Shown: positions 35,370 through 46,519 of the stretch, piece by piece
Layout of the letters: every line of letters begins with the position of its first letter
How positions within the stretch are numbered: the stretch's first letter is position 1
Assembly: GCA_000827265.1 (NCBI GenBank)
Contig: KN834767.1
Span: forward strand, 1-64,000
Length of the DNA: 64,000 nucleotides
Direction: 5' to 3'
Source of the DNA: Collybiopsis luxurians FD-317 M1
Lineage: Eukaryota; Basidiomycota; Agaricomycetes; Agaricales; Omphalotaceae
The notes under the pieces: generated by a model
Database searches by the model: none
Seen by the model: only the letters and a program-made list of their open reading frames with translations
What the model was told of the DNA's origin: nothing
Position numbers and translations under genes: made by a program

Positions 35370-36698
35370 ATAAAAGCTAAATTGAAAATGAAAATGAAGT
35401 TGTGTAAGATACCAGCGGCATAACAGTCATGTACATACTATTTTCTGGCCACAAATTTCATATTTTTCACATCCCCTGCCCAATAACCTCGGAATACTAC
35501 ACCTCCTGGGTAATGCGCCGGAATTTATCTAGTGAGTCAATCAAACGTTTATTTTAGCTGTGAGACTCATAAAGAAGCGACATGTGCACCCGGACTAGTC
35601 TACGCATGGCCTATCCCAGAGAGATAAAGAAAATGTAAAAGTATTTGTCTTTGGCTTGTGGTCTTCTGAGGCAGATCTGCCTTCATGGCCTTCATGATTC
35701 CCAGCATGAACCTCCGCACGCCAGGACTCAAAGAACCTGCACTTCTGCCGTCAGACAAGGTTTTGGCAACTTGACATTACTTCTGGATGGCGAGTGCAAC
35801 ACATTCAACTCATACAACGCTCTTCAGTTAAATCATTGTGATTAAAAATCGGCGTCAATTCATATGGTAACGTTATTCAAAATTTGTTCTTTGTGTCGCT
35901 TTCTGACCTTGCGTGCATTTCCCAATCTTTTTCAGGAGCAGTTCCATTGCTGACATGGCCTAAAATTTTGGCTCAATGATTTCATTCCCTGGCTCTCCTT
36001 GGACTGAATCCGTACAACTCTCTAGTTAGACTTCAAAGAATTGAGTAAGCGCTCCACATCGTTTGATCTCGACACCTTCAGCTTTTTCAGCTGCTCCTTC
36101 CCGCTACAGTCATACGACGATATCGGATATCCTATTTTCCTCTCTTACGCTAAGGAGATCATCTTAGTTTTTTTCTCTAATGCTGGGGGGCGCCCCTTCA
36201 AATTCAAATACTCCATCGACGATCATCGTTCATCTCCAGAAATGGAAATTATTTTCTCCGTACTCTTTCGAACTTGAAGTATTCTATCTCAACCCCCCCT
36301 ATCGAGTTTTCTGACTCCGTATCCTGTTTGATACACGAAGAATGTCCCGGGAATAGAAGCGTCTCATCTGGCCTATGTCACGCATACACGTTACATTTAA
36401 CACGACCGCAAGCCTCTTCGGTCCATACATGGATATCACCATGCGATACTTTTGCTTCTGCCGAGCTATAGTATCTGTATTTTGACTATGACCCAATGTG
36501 TCTTTCTTGTCCAGATTGCCAAAATGGTATGCGAACGATCACTTATTGCGATCCAAACACACTAGTGCGTGCAAATTTTCGTTTCGAATTTGAAGAGCCT
36601 ATTTTGTTAAGGTAGACTTCGCACAGTATAAAGGAATGTTCGCTTTTCGAAGGCCGCGTTAGGAGAACCGTTTCGGACGCCTTCCCTGGTCTCAGCCC
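35370..36698. other. Intergenic region without a recognised gene
   Basis: About 1.3 kb upstream of the class III chitinase. The open frames are short (65-80 codons) without recognisable motifs. No RNA gene or clear repeat is seen. Confidence 0.5.
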
Positions 36699-38872
36699 AT
36701 GATGATTTCCACCTCCTGGACCTCTGTTGCCCTGTTGCTTTTTGCTTCCTCCTCCCTGGCTGCTTTTAATCCATCCGGCAACAACAATGTCAGTACGGTT
36801 CTCTATCTCGAGATTCTGTCGCAATGCTGAACATTTCCTTATCATCCAGGTCGTCGCGTGACTATTATCCACTCATCAAATTGAACTGGAATCGCTGACT
36901 GTTGCTCTAGCTACTGGGGTCAGAACTCATATGGAGGTAATATCCCATCCTATTTCGCAGTTTCTGTCCTTCTCAAATTTTTCTCAAGCTACTCATCCCG
37001 ATGACACCGCGAATTTCCAGCAGAATTTATCAGCCTATTGCGTAAATATCATACTTTAAGCCTTACCAATGACATCTGCTAATGTGGTATCTTTTAAAGT
37101 CGGACACTTCTGTCGATGTCTTCCCGTTAGCTTTCTTGGACGTGTTTTTCGACATAGACGGACTACCTTCAGTTAATTTTGCCAATGTATGCATTTCTAC
37201 TTATTGGCTATATAGTCCAATTGAGTTTAACCTAACCTTAGATTTGCAACGATGTCGACGATTCATTATTCCCCGGCAGCGACCTTCCGGATTGTCAGTT
37301 CATGGCGTCCGACATCCAGGCTTGCCAAGCGGCGGGCAAAATTGTCACTCTCAGTATGGGCGGAGCGACCGGAGCAGCTACTTTCTCCTCGGACTCCCAA
37401 GCCGAGGCTTTCGCAGATCTTATCTGGGATCTTTTCTTGGGAGGAACGTCGGATACGCGACCTTTCGGTGACGCTGTAAGTGTCTCTTGTCCTTTGCTGG
37501 GAAATACAATCTGAATGTGTGAATGTCAGGTTTTGGATGGGTGAGATTCGTTCTCAGTCCATGAGTATTTCCATGATCTCAAGCTTCCTTCTCATTTTAT
37601 AGTCTCGACTTGGATATTGAAGGTGGCGGGAGCACGGGTTTCGCTGCATTCGTCACTCAAATAAGGAGCCATACAGATGGTGCCAGCAAACCGTAAGTCG
37701 GATGACCCGTGTGAATTACCTTTGCTGATTCGCGCGCAAAAAGATACTACATTACCGCAGCACCTCAATGCCCGTGCGTTGCTTCCTAAATTTGTTTGTT
37801 TTGCTGACTGACCCTTAAGCCTTCTAGATTCCCTGATGCTTGTGAGCAAGACTCGTGGTGACTGCTTCATCTTGTCCTGAGTCATTTGTTTCAGTCCTGG
37901 GCCCGGTCATAAATGCTGTCGGTTTTGATGCCGTCTATGTCCAGGTGAGCGCAGAGTGTTCGAAGAATCCTTGGAGATATTCCCATAATGAATACAGTTC
38001 TACAACAACTTTTGCGAACTATCAAACTTCGGTGTCAGCGGTGTAAGTCTGTGCGTTCTTGGTTCAAAATAGCTCTTACAATATACTTGGGCGATCATGC
38101 AGGACTTTGACTTCTCTACATGGTATGCACAATGATATAGGACACTGCAACTTCTGCTAATAACTTGACTAGGGATAACTGGGCCAAAACTACGTCCCCT
38201 AATCGAAACGTGAAGGTATACCTTGGTGCGCCTGCTTCGCCTACGGCAGCAGGGAGCGGCTATGTCGACCCCGCTACTCTTGCTACTATCATTAAATCGA
38301 CGCAGTCACAGTTCTCCTCATTCGGTGGAGTGATGCTGGTAAGAGGCTTTCCTTTGTTCTTCATTCAATCTTGATCTTGATCGTGCCCGTGTAGTGGGAT
38401 ATCAGTCAGGCTGTCGGTATGTAGAGTCGTTGCTTTTTCGTGCGCTTGAAACTGATCGTACTTACTGTTCAATCCAGCGAATGATCATTACGAACAATCA
38501 GCAAAGTCTGCTCTCCTGGGGGAATCCCGTGTCGCTACATCAGCGCCTGCAGCTAGCAGTGCAAGTGCTAAATCTCAATCATCTGTTGCCCCATCCGTTG
38601 CCCCATCTGCAGCCTCATCTGCGGCTTCATCTGTCGAAGTATCTACCGTGTCCGCGTCTTCTGCTAGCGTCAAAGCGGTGACTTCTGCCATCAGTTCAAG
38701 CATCCAAGTTCAGCCATCGACGGGTGTTTCCAATGCAACCAAAGTCATCTCACCTAGCGCCAGCGTATTGGCTCCGAAGCCATCATCCACATCGAATGCT
38801 ACGACTGATGCCCAGGCTCACAACACTACGGACTCTTCCAAGGTCCGAAGATCACGTTTCTTTAAGTTTTGA
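36699..38872 (+). CDS. GH18 class III endochitinase with Ser/Ala-rich tail
   Basis: This enzyme hydrolyses beta-1,4 links in chitin. Sixteen small exons can be joined in phase: 36699-36788, 36850-36857, 36911-36936, 36989-37041, 37100-37186, 37242-37475, 37530-37540, 37603-37692, 37744-37773, 37828-37841, 37895-37944, 37998-38042, 38103-38122, 38173-38338, 38395-38416 and 38478-38872, giving 446 residues. A signal peptide (about 1-22) precedes [11 protein letters not shown]. The active site [10 protein letters not shown] is spliced from two exons, and [26 protein letters not shown] and GVMLWDISQA follow. The last 120 residues are Ser/Ala/Val-rich linker-like sequence ending in a basic patch without a clear GPI signal. 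Exons of 8, 11 and 14 bases are unusual but are each required by the family motifs. Confidence 0.88.
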
Positions 38873-39028
38873 GGAGATTTGTGGAGTAAATATTTTATAT
38901 CTATTTAGAATTTACCTGGATGACATGTACGATGCAATGGAATGGCTGACATATTTCGAAAGGACCGACGTCCACTAGACTATAAGTACATGTGCAACAT
39001 TCAAAACGCTTCCTCTTTTTGCTTTCCT

Positions 39029-40248
39029 TCACAAGCACTTCTTCATCCATTCCACTGTCGCCTTGAACGCTCCTTCCTTCCCGGCCTTGACCTTGGTGTC
39101 ATTCATATCTCCTCGAACCGCGAAGCCATGTTTGCATCCCGGAAAGTACTCCCTTTTGTAACCCGGAGCAAACTTGTCATTTCCGAAAATTTCATCTGCT
39201 TTAGCTTGAGACTCTTTGGGAAACATGGCGTCCACCTCGCACGAATTAATGAGAAAGGGTGCTTTAGACACGGAGGCGTATTTCTATTAAACAGGGAATG
39301 TAAAATCCCCGTGAACTATAAATGGTAAAGGACAAGATTACCTCGAGATCTTCCGGAACCTTGAGCCGAGATGGATGAGATACAGCGGCCACTTGGATGA
39401 CATTCTCGATGGCCAAGGGGACGGTATATGCAGCTGTAATTAAGAAACAAATTAACGTCTGTAACGGTCATTTTGGGCTCTGACTACTGATGCTCGGGTT
39501 CGTTCAGTAAGGTTTTGCCGCCAAACTTCATAGACCGAACATCCCGTTCATCATTCAAGCTTCGATACACTCACCTCCAAAGCAATATCCTGTAGCCCCA
39601 AAACTCTGAATACCCTTTTCCTTCAAAGCAGCAATGACTGCATCGACAGCAGGACGAGTACGATCGTATCCATGTTGTGCTCTCCAAGCGTCCCTGTCGA
39701 ATGTCTGCGGGAGTAACATTATCAGAATCGAGAATGGATCTTAGATTGGGGATGCCGTACTTCGGAATTCATGGCATCTGCGGGCATGGGGTCACCAAAG
39801 AAATAGTCTACTCCGTACGTCTAGTACAATAGTGAGGCGTTTAATTGATCAAATGGATCAAGGGGGGCGTACTAGGATCCCATTAGCCGCAAAATCATCG
39901 ACGAGGAGCTAGATCTGAATTAGAAAAAATGTGGAGCGACTAGTGTCTTTTATACATTACCCGGTTGTTCACGAGCTGCATGCCGAAGACATCTGAGAGG
40001 AATAACAGGGCCTTGTCTTTGGGATACTCTATGTCACTGGGTATACCAACGTAGCAGTCGATCCCGCCAATTTTTTCCCAGTGACCTAGATGGAGGAGGG
40101 TGGAAGCCGAGAGATAGATGGAAGAAGATCCGACATACCTTTTGGGGTGCCTTCATGAGTGACACCTAGATGCGGAGAATGAAATCCGATTCCGTCAAAA
40201 CTTGGGTGGATGAAACTGACCTTTGAAGCAATCATCACAGAAGCTCAT
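39029..40248 (-). CDS. Dienelactone hydrolase family protein
   Basis: Eight exons (40221-40248, 40139-40165, 39961-40085, 39873-39908, 39761-39820, 39575-39704, 39342-39433, 39029-39283) encode 250 residues. The fold and Cys-Asp-His triad are visible: GATGYCFGAAY (nucleophile Cys), NSCEVDAMFP (Asp) and FPGCKHGFAVRG (His). LLFLSDVFGMQLVNNRLLVDDFAANG is the usual N-terminal part. Bacterial relatives open dienelactone rings in aromatic catabolism; fungal substrates are mostly unknown. No signal peptide is seen. The intron at 39434-39574 is 141 bases, much longer than the others. Confidence 0.9.
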
Positions 40249-40290
40249 TGTGGTCAAGAGCTGGCTGGAATATTATCCTAATAAGGGAAT

Positions 40291-40370
40291 GGGGGTATAG
40301 CTCAGCTGGGAGAGCAGCAGACTGAAGTGGTGAATTCTGAAGGTCCCGCGTTCGATCCGCGGTACCCCCA
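40291..40370 (+). tRNA. tRNA-Phe (GAA) with 7-base intron
   Basis: The 7-bp acceptor stem GGGGGTA/TACCCCC closes on discriminator A. The D arm is GCTC-AGCTGGGA-GAGC and the T arm is CCGCG-TTCGATC-CGCGG. The anticodon loop reads CTGAAG with anticodon GAA at 40324-40326. A mature length of 73 bases requires removal of 7 bases (about 40328-40334) after position 37, the usual intron site. The outer anticodon-stem pair is G/A, a mismatch. Internal A and B boxes (TAGCTCAGCTGG, GGTTCGATCC-like) are present. Confidence 0.9.
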
Positions 40371-40373
40371 GTA

Positions 40374-40380
40374 AATTTTT
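40374..40380 (+). terminator. Oligo-T terminator of RNA polymerase III
   Basis: ATTTTT directly follows the tRNA gene by a few bases, the usual Pol III stop signal. Confidence 0.7.
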
Positions 40381-40664
40381 CAAAAAAAATAATAATTCCG
40401 GTAGATACAAGCCGAATTCCTATCTTTAATCCCACTCAAAAACCAAATTAGAATTGGGAGGAGAATCAGGTGAATGATATCGATCCGGAAAAACCGCTTA
40501 AGGCTTTGAGAAAAGGTTGATGTTAGTGGAAGGAACATTGAACGCTGATTGGTCAGTGGTCACAGCTTTGCAACAACGCCCACGACCTACAAAGGGTTAA
40601 TCTCCCTGATGAGCTGAAGGGAATTCGCTGAAATCGATTCGACCAGCAGACCCTTTTCTGTTTC

Positions 40665-43600
40665 ATGGAAGCCCAGACTGGGACCATGATGATGTCCAGT
40701 ATGGATAGTCCAAATCCTTCACCTGCAAATGGCTCAACAGCCAAGCGACGACGGAAGAATGACGGAGAGCCTAGCGAGCCCCGAAGGCTGAGGCGATCGC
40801 ACGAGGCATGTACGCGGTGCAGAGGGAAAAAGATAAAGGTCTGTATAATTTCTCGGAAATTTGCGAAGAAAATAATTCCAACAACACGGGCGCATCCGTC
40901 GTCGGCAACGCCCGAACCATATACCGCTTAAACTAATTCTCTTTTCCGTACAGTGCGACTCAAAACACCCCCGATGTACCGCCTGCGTCACCGCAGGCGT
41001 TCCTTGCAACCAGGAAGACCGCCATAGACAGACAACTATCGCCAGGGATCATACCGAAAGACTCGAGCAAGTCGTTGCCCAATGCGATGCTCTCCTCAAA
41101 CGACACATTCCCGGCTTCAGTCTCGAAAATGTCGAGGATGTCTGCAGCAGAGAGGGTTTGGATCCTTCTACTATTCAGCCAATCCAGAATCTGCCTCAGC
41201 AGACAAGTGCCGGCAGTAGCCCCACTGCTTCCCAACCTCCTCCTACAATGAACCCGCCCCAAACCACTTTTTTCCATCCAAATATTGGCTATTACCAGTA
41301 TCCCCTTCACATTTATGCTCCTCCATTTCAGATTCCTCCAGTTGTGCCCCCACCCGGTCAGGATCCCAAATCGAATGACATGTCTTCTTCCACCCAAGCC
41401 CTTGCTAAATCATTCGGCGTCGCTCCTTCTATCGTCAACGACACTTCGGTTCCTCCAGTTCCCGTGTTTCATTATTCCCCGCCAGCGGTTCTCTACAACA
41501 CCAGTGGTGATGCCCCAGCTCCTTTGGTTGGCCCCGCTCCACTAGCAGAAGAAGATCTTGCTGTAGGTTCATCAGGACTAGATTCTGGTCGTGATCGAGT
41601 CGTCCAACTCGAAACGCCTGCTCCACGGGATAGCGCCAAGTGGCGGGTCGTATCTGTTTTTCGCTCACCACCACTTGCAGGTGCATCCCCCATGGACATT
41701 TGGATTCCCAACGACCGTGACACTTTACTGGATGTTGTCAATGTCTACTTTACCCGTCTCAACCCCCATCGTCCCGTGTTCTTTCGTCATCAGTTTATCG
41801 AAGCCCTCAATCAGCTATATGAGGAGGGTGCCACATCGAGACCAGTATTCGACCCTGGATTCATCTGCTCTCTTTATCTCGTACTTGCACTCGGGACTCT
41901 CAGTAAACTTAATAGAAGTGGCTATCAGGGCGAACTTTCTTCGACCAATGGAGATGCCCTGATGGATGAAGATGCCGACGGATCCAAGGAGGACGTCTCA
42001 TCGCCTCGTTCACGGTCCTTTAATAGATCCAAAAAGGCCACCAAGTCTGCTGCTGCTTCTGCCGACCCAGATAGCTCTCGCCTACCCCCTGATTGGCCTG
42101 CTCATGATGAATTCTTTGATCGTGCTTTGGCAGTAAAGCCTGAGCTGCGGGTGACACTAAGCAGTCTTCAGGCATTGATCTTATTACATTGGTATCTCTA
42201 TGCGGAAGTACGTCGCAGTAGCCATGTATCTGATTCTGTACTGATTATCTGTGTAGCGCCAAGGTCGCACTCTTTGGCGACTTGTAGGCTCCATCGTTCG
42301 GCTCGCTATCGAACTAGGTCTTCACCATGACCCGACCACACAAACGACGCAAAATCCCCATCACATCACATCCTCTCCCTCAGAAGGCGACGAAGCGCCT
42401 CAGCCGGAAATCCCCACTTTTACACCACTTGAATGCATCCTCCGTATTCGACTTTGGTCCATTGTCCTCGTACATGACCGAGGAACCAGTATCCTTCTCG
42501 GCCGACCATTGGCTATTGCCCCAAGCGATGCGAACACTCCGCGACCTGGTACTCCTCGTACAAGCGATCCTGTGTTCACCTCTCCCACCGGGTCCAATGT
42601 CAAACCTCCGATTGCAGCCGACCTCGAAGTCTCTGAACACTTTATGCTTTCTGCACCAGTTGCGGAAATTCAAGCTGACATTATCATATCCCTCTACAGT
42701 CCCTCACGCCAGTCTGGCGAGGTTCTACTTCGCAATGCTAATCGTATCATCAAATCTATAAATCTTTTCCGTCGCTCTCTCCCACAAGCGTACAAGTTTT
42801 ACTTTGGTGGTACCGAATCGTGGTCCATTTCTAAGCGTCACGAATTGCTTGCCAACCTCTCCGAATCGAGTGGCCTGACTCTCCTAAAATTGGCTATATC
42901 ACGGATTCTTCTTCTCCGTGCACTATTCAACTCGAAAGAGCTTTCATATGCTGAGAGAAAGAAGGCCTTGGTTGATGCAATTGTACAGGCCCATAACGTC
43001 ATCGCGATACATACTGTGCTGGTACGTTTTCCCGAAGTTGGATTCTTCACGAGCGCCGTGCCATTGCACATTGCTGCTATGGTCATCCTATACGGGAGGA
43101 TGAGCAAGTGCGATGAAGGCATACCTGGCCTTTCAGACGGCGAGGGAAGCGAGAGCGGAAGTAACGCCGTCAGAATCCTCATGGAAGACGTTTGGCTTGC
43201 TCTGGACATGCTCCCAAAATTCCGCTGGCGATGGGAGACTGGTTCTGGCACCAACGCAGGAACCAACCCACTCATTGCTAAGCTAGCACAAAAGGTGATG
43301 GAAGCTTCCTTTTCTGAAAATGGCTTGCGTGGAATAGGTCCTCCGGACGAGTCTGACCAACAGAACTCTACTGCTTCCAGTGAGCGCAGCGAGAGTAGAG
43401 AAAGTCGGCTGATTTCTGGCATTGGCCGACAAGGACCCATCGGTCGACCTGTTCTAATACCAGAACCCGAATGGGAGGAGGACGCTGCGAGTCCAAATCG
43501 GGACAAAACTAACACTAATATCACATCGACAGGGTCTTGGGACCATTCCTGGGCCGACACTACTGCAAGCCCTAAAAGCCAGCAGTCCACCCCTACGGTA

Positions 43601-44528
43601 CAGGCAGCCACTTATCCGTCGCCCTCATCTTATCCTACATCTGCAAACTCCAGTGGAATGACGTACACCTATCCTCCTCCGCTCCCTGCAACAAACTCTT
43701 CGGCAGGCTCCGCCGGTACATCATATTCTCACCCTCCCCAATACGCTTTCTCTCCACCAGTGTTTGGACCTCAGCCAACTAATACAGCTCTCGAAAGACC
43801 TGTCCCGAAAGTTACGCCTGTTTCTTCCACTGCGAATGCCCCGACAGCCGCTACCCCAACTCGAGGCGGCGTGTCTTCTCTTTCCCTGCTAGACGTACCG
43901 CACAATCTGTTCTATCCATATAACCCGGATACCCCTCATATCGAGAGTATACACTCTTCGTCATCCGTTGTTGGCAGTTCTTATCCAGCCTCGAATGCTC
44001 TGCTAAGCCCACCCCCCCAATCGCGCGTACCCAGATCTGCCGAGGCCTCTGGTGCACCAATCCCATCCAACAATACCAACGCAACAACCCACTCCCTGGT
44101 TGCTGCTGTTGCGCATGCACATGGAGGACAACAAGGTGCGTCGAACATGTACATAATTGAAGAGCGGGGACACCCAGGTGTCAGCGCATACGTCGCGCTC
44201 GGGTCAAGTGGCGCATACCATCCTCATCCCCCCCACTCCCAATTTACCATCCCTCCTCCTCCTCCTCCGGGTCCAGATCCGCAGCATTCGCACCCGCAGC
44301 CCCCTCTGCTTCCGCATTCCCCGTCGGCTCATTTACATCATGTCCCTTTTGCTGCTCATGCAGTAAATGGACATTCTGTTCATGGCCCTATGCCTCCTCC
44401 TTCCCCACATGGCGTTTGGGCACCTCAGGTCTGTCCAATCCCTATTTACCGTTAGACTTCCTGAATTGATTATATTGCAGCATGCTTCTTCTCCACAATC
44501 AACGGGGTATGCTCAACAGCCGCCTTAA
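40665..44528 (+). CDS. Zn2Cys6 transcription factor with fungal middle homology region
   Basis: Four exons (40665-40838, 40954-42207, 42257-44428, 44481-44528) encode 1215 residues. The zinc cluster ACTRCRGKKIK/CDSKHPRCTAC...PC has the exact CxxC-x6-C...CxxC-x6-C spacing; intron 1 splits it. A linker and short coiled coil (DHTERLEQVVAQCDALLKR) follow. The middle homology domain covers roughly 230-650 (TLLDVVNVYFTRLNPHRPVFF, FICSLYLVLALGTLSKLN, LQALILLHWYLY, WRLVGSIVRLAIELGLHHD, LRIRLWSIVLVHDRGTSILLGRPLAIA). The last 400 residues are Pro/Ser/His-rich and probably activating. Such factors control carbon, nitrogen or secondary pathways; its targets cannot be read from the sequence. Confidence 0.93.
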
Positions 44529-45107
44529 TACATATCTCAGCTCGTGTCTTACCCAAATATCCTCATTAATTGTACAATTATGTTAGTTTTGCTTTCGTTT
44601 TTATCGCTGCATATGCTTTCAAAGCTCGGTGTTTACATGTAGCTCTTTGCTCCCTTTATGTTTACAAATTGCTTCTTATTCTTGAATTTTCTTTCATTCT
44701 GTGTATCTCTAAATTCTCTTCTACTGTGTTGAAGATTTATTATTCTGCTTCGACATTTAAAAGTCCAATTTACAGGCAATTGTTAATTTTGATAATTCAA
44801 GAAAATTTAAATGAATTGAGAATAAATAGATCTCGTATATACCGCTTTGACCGAGACCAAAGGATACTGCTTTCTGCAAGTACTGTGTGTAGAAACCTCA
44901 TGACTCCTACTCTTTACGGATTCAACCGTAGATTTTCGGTTACCGTGAATCAGTTATATTTGACAAAGGACCAACCGTGGACCTTGAGTGACCAAAGTTG
45001 AATGTTTCAAATAAGCAACAAATTACAAGACGTAACTACGCAGTCGATTCGTGAATCTGAATCAAGGAGATAAATATCGCTTCACGCTAGAACCGTTTCC
45101 CGCTCAC
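44529..45107. other. AT-rich intergenic region
   Basis: This is probably 3' flanking DNA of the regulator gene and of the convergent small-protein gene. No element is recognised. Confidence 0.4.
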
Positions 45108-45595
45108 CTATCTACGGGGCCCCCCACGAGTTGACCCTCCTCCCGACACAGGCTGCTTGATTCCTCCCCGAGGACGTTGACTAAATAAAGGACGTGAATT
45201 TTAATCCTTCTGATTATCTATCAAGAAAACACACTCGGGTCGTTGAGGCTCTTCGTCCGAGTCCCATTCTTCTTCCTCTTCGTTATCGGCAGAATCAGTG
45301 GGAGCCGTCGATCCCGCCGATCTGACAGTTGAAGCTGGCTCTACAGAGTCTGCAGACCGAACATCCGAAGCAGGTGTAACAGTGTCAGCAGATGCAACGC
45401 TGGAAGCGGGCTCGACACTAGAAGCACTTGTAACTGTGGAGGCAGAAGGAACGCTGGAAGCGGGCTTGACACTAGAAGCTGGCTCAACGGCGGAGGCAGA
45501 CTCCGGCAAGCCAATGTCTTTCGGCCTTCGATCTCGTTAGATAGCAACGCTCAGAATGAGAGGAAAGCTTTACAATACTTTTCAGAATTGTCCAT
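45108..45595 (-). CDS. Small repeat protein, unrecognised family, member A
   Basis: I do not recognise this family; it occurs three times in 8 kb. Three exons (45579-45595, 45235-45525, 45108-45180) give 126 residues. The 17-base first exon encodes MDNSEK. Exon 2 holds about ten copies of a six-residue unit of the form ASxVxP/S (VEPASSVKPASSVPSAS and so on), then a very acidic EEEEEWDSDEEPQRP box. Exon 3 encodes a Gly/Pro/Arg-rich tail (RPRGGIKQPVSGGGSTRGG). No signal peptide or membrane segment is seen, so it should be intracellular and disordered. Members B (51.3 kb) and C (52.5 kb) share the exon layout, the SDEE box and the tail, and all have GCGCGCGCTT upstream. Confidence 0.6.
45310..45497 (-). 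repeat. 18-base minisatellite encoding hexapeptide repeats
   Basis: About ten degenerate tandem units of 18 bases, in frame, encode ASSVEP-like hexapeptides inside member A. Members B and C lack the array. Confidence 0.7.
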
Positions 45596-46519
45596 TGCGA
45601 CGACAGAAATCGTGCAGCAGAATGAATACTTCGCAAATTAAGCGCGCGCTTCAGCAGAGCTGAACCATCTGAACCATAATGGACAGTGATGGTTCCAAGA
45701 TGGACTAGACAGAGATGTCAGCTGATGACGGCGGAGCAATAGTTCTGAATGAACAGCTGGAAGATCATTGAAAATGAAAGTTCACCAAATGTTGAAGATT
45801 TTACAGTGTTTCCATGTGCACCCAAGTATAACGTCTTCCTATCGAGTCTTGGTGATGCGAGGTGGCTCCATAGAGAGATCCGAATGATATCTACGTGGCA
45901 GGATACTAGGCCGGATATACCTATCTACTATTACACCTTGCATACAAGAAACGTATGGCTAGCGCGTTCGTTACTCATTTAATTTGAACAATCTTTTGAA
46001 GCTCATCAAGATTATTGAAATTTGAATTATTGCATACGCTCAACTTCGTCTCTTGGAAGATTTCCAGGTACCGCAAAAGGGTACCATCTTGAGGAAACCT
46101 TGTATATCCTAGCAGCAGGAACTGCGTGATATCGCCCCCGCGAACGCCGAATTCATTTTCAGAACTTATTGTTGAAATTCAATCTGATTGTCTCTTGCGT
46201 TGCTATATGCGTTTTTCGTCATACGTATGCATATCCAGTATGATGCATGCAACCAGATGCAACCAGGCTCGGCTGTTCTCATGCTTCGATCACACTCATA
46301 TGCACCTGATATGCACCATTAAATTCCGAGAATTCAAAATCTGTATATCTCAGTCCATGTACTGAATTCCTCGGTAGCCTGCGCAGGTGGTAATCTTCCG
46401 TCGTATCAACCGAGTTCCAGCAGATTCCAGCATGGCTCGGCTGCGAGACAATTTTCCAGATCGTTAAATAGTGGTTCAGCTACTCGCCTGCTCTGCATTC
46501 GACGAGACCTGCCTTCCTC
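45596..46519. other. Upstream region of chitinase 1
   Basis: It holds GCGCGCGCTT (near 45640), shared with the promoters of members B and C. From about 46250 it is similar to 48778-49039 in front of chitinase 2. No gene is seen. Confidence 0.5.
46463..46470 (+). promoter_or_regulatory. TATA-like box of chitinase 1
   Basis: GTTAAATA lies about 50 bases before the ATG and is preserved at the same distance (48983-48990) in front of chitinase 2. Confidence 0.45.

Noticed and set aside
42838..43611. 257-codon frame antisense to the Zn2Cys6 regulator
   Set aside because: It lies entirely inside the coding exon of a well-supported gene; its length follows from codon bias on the other strand.
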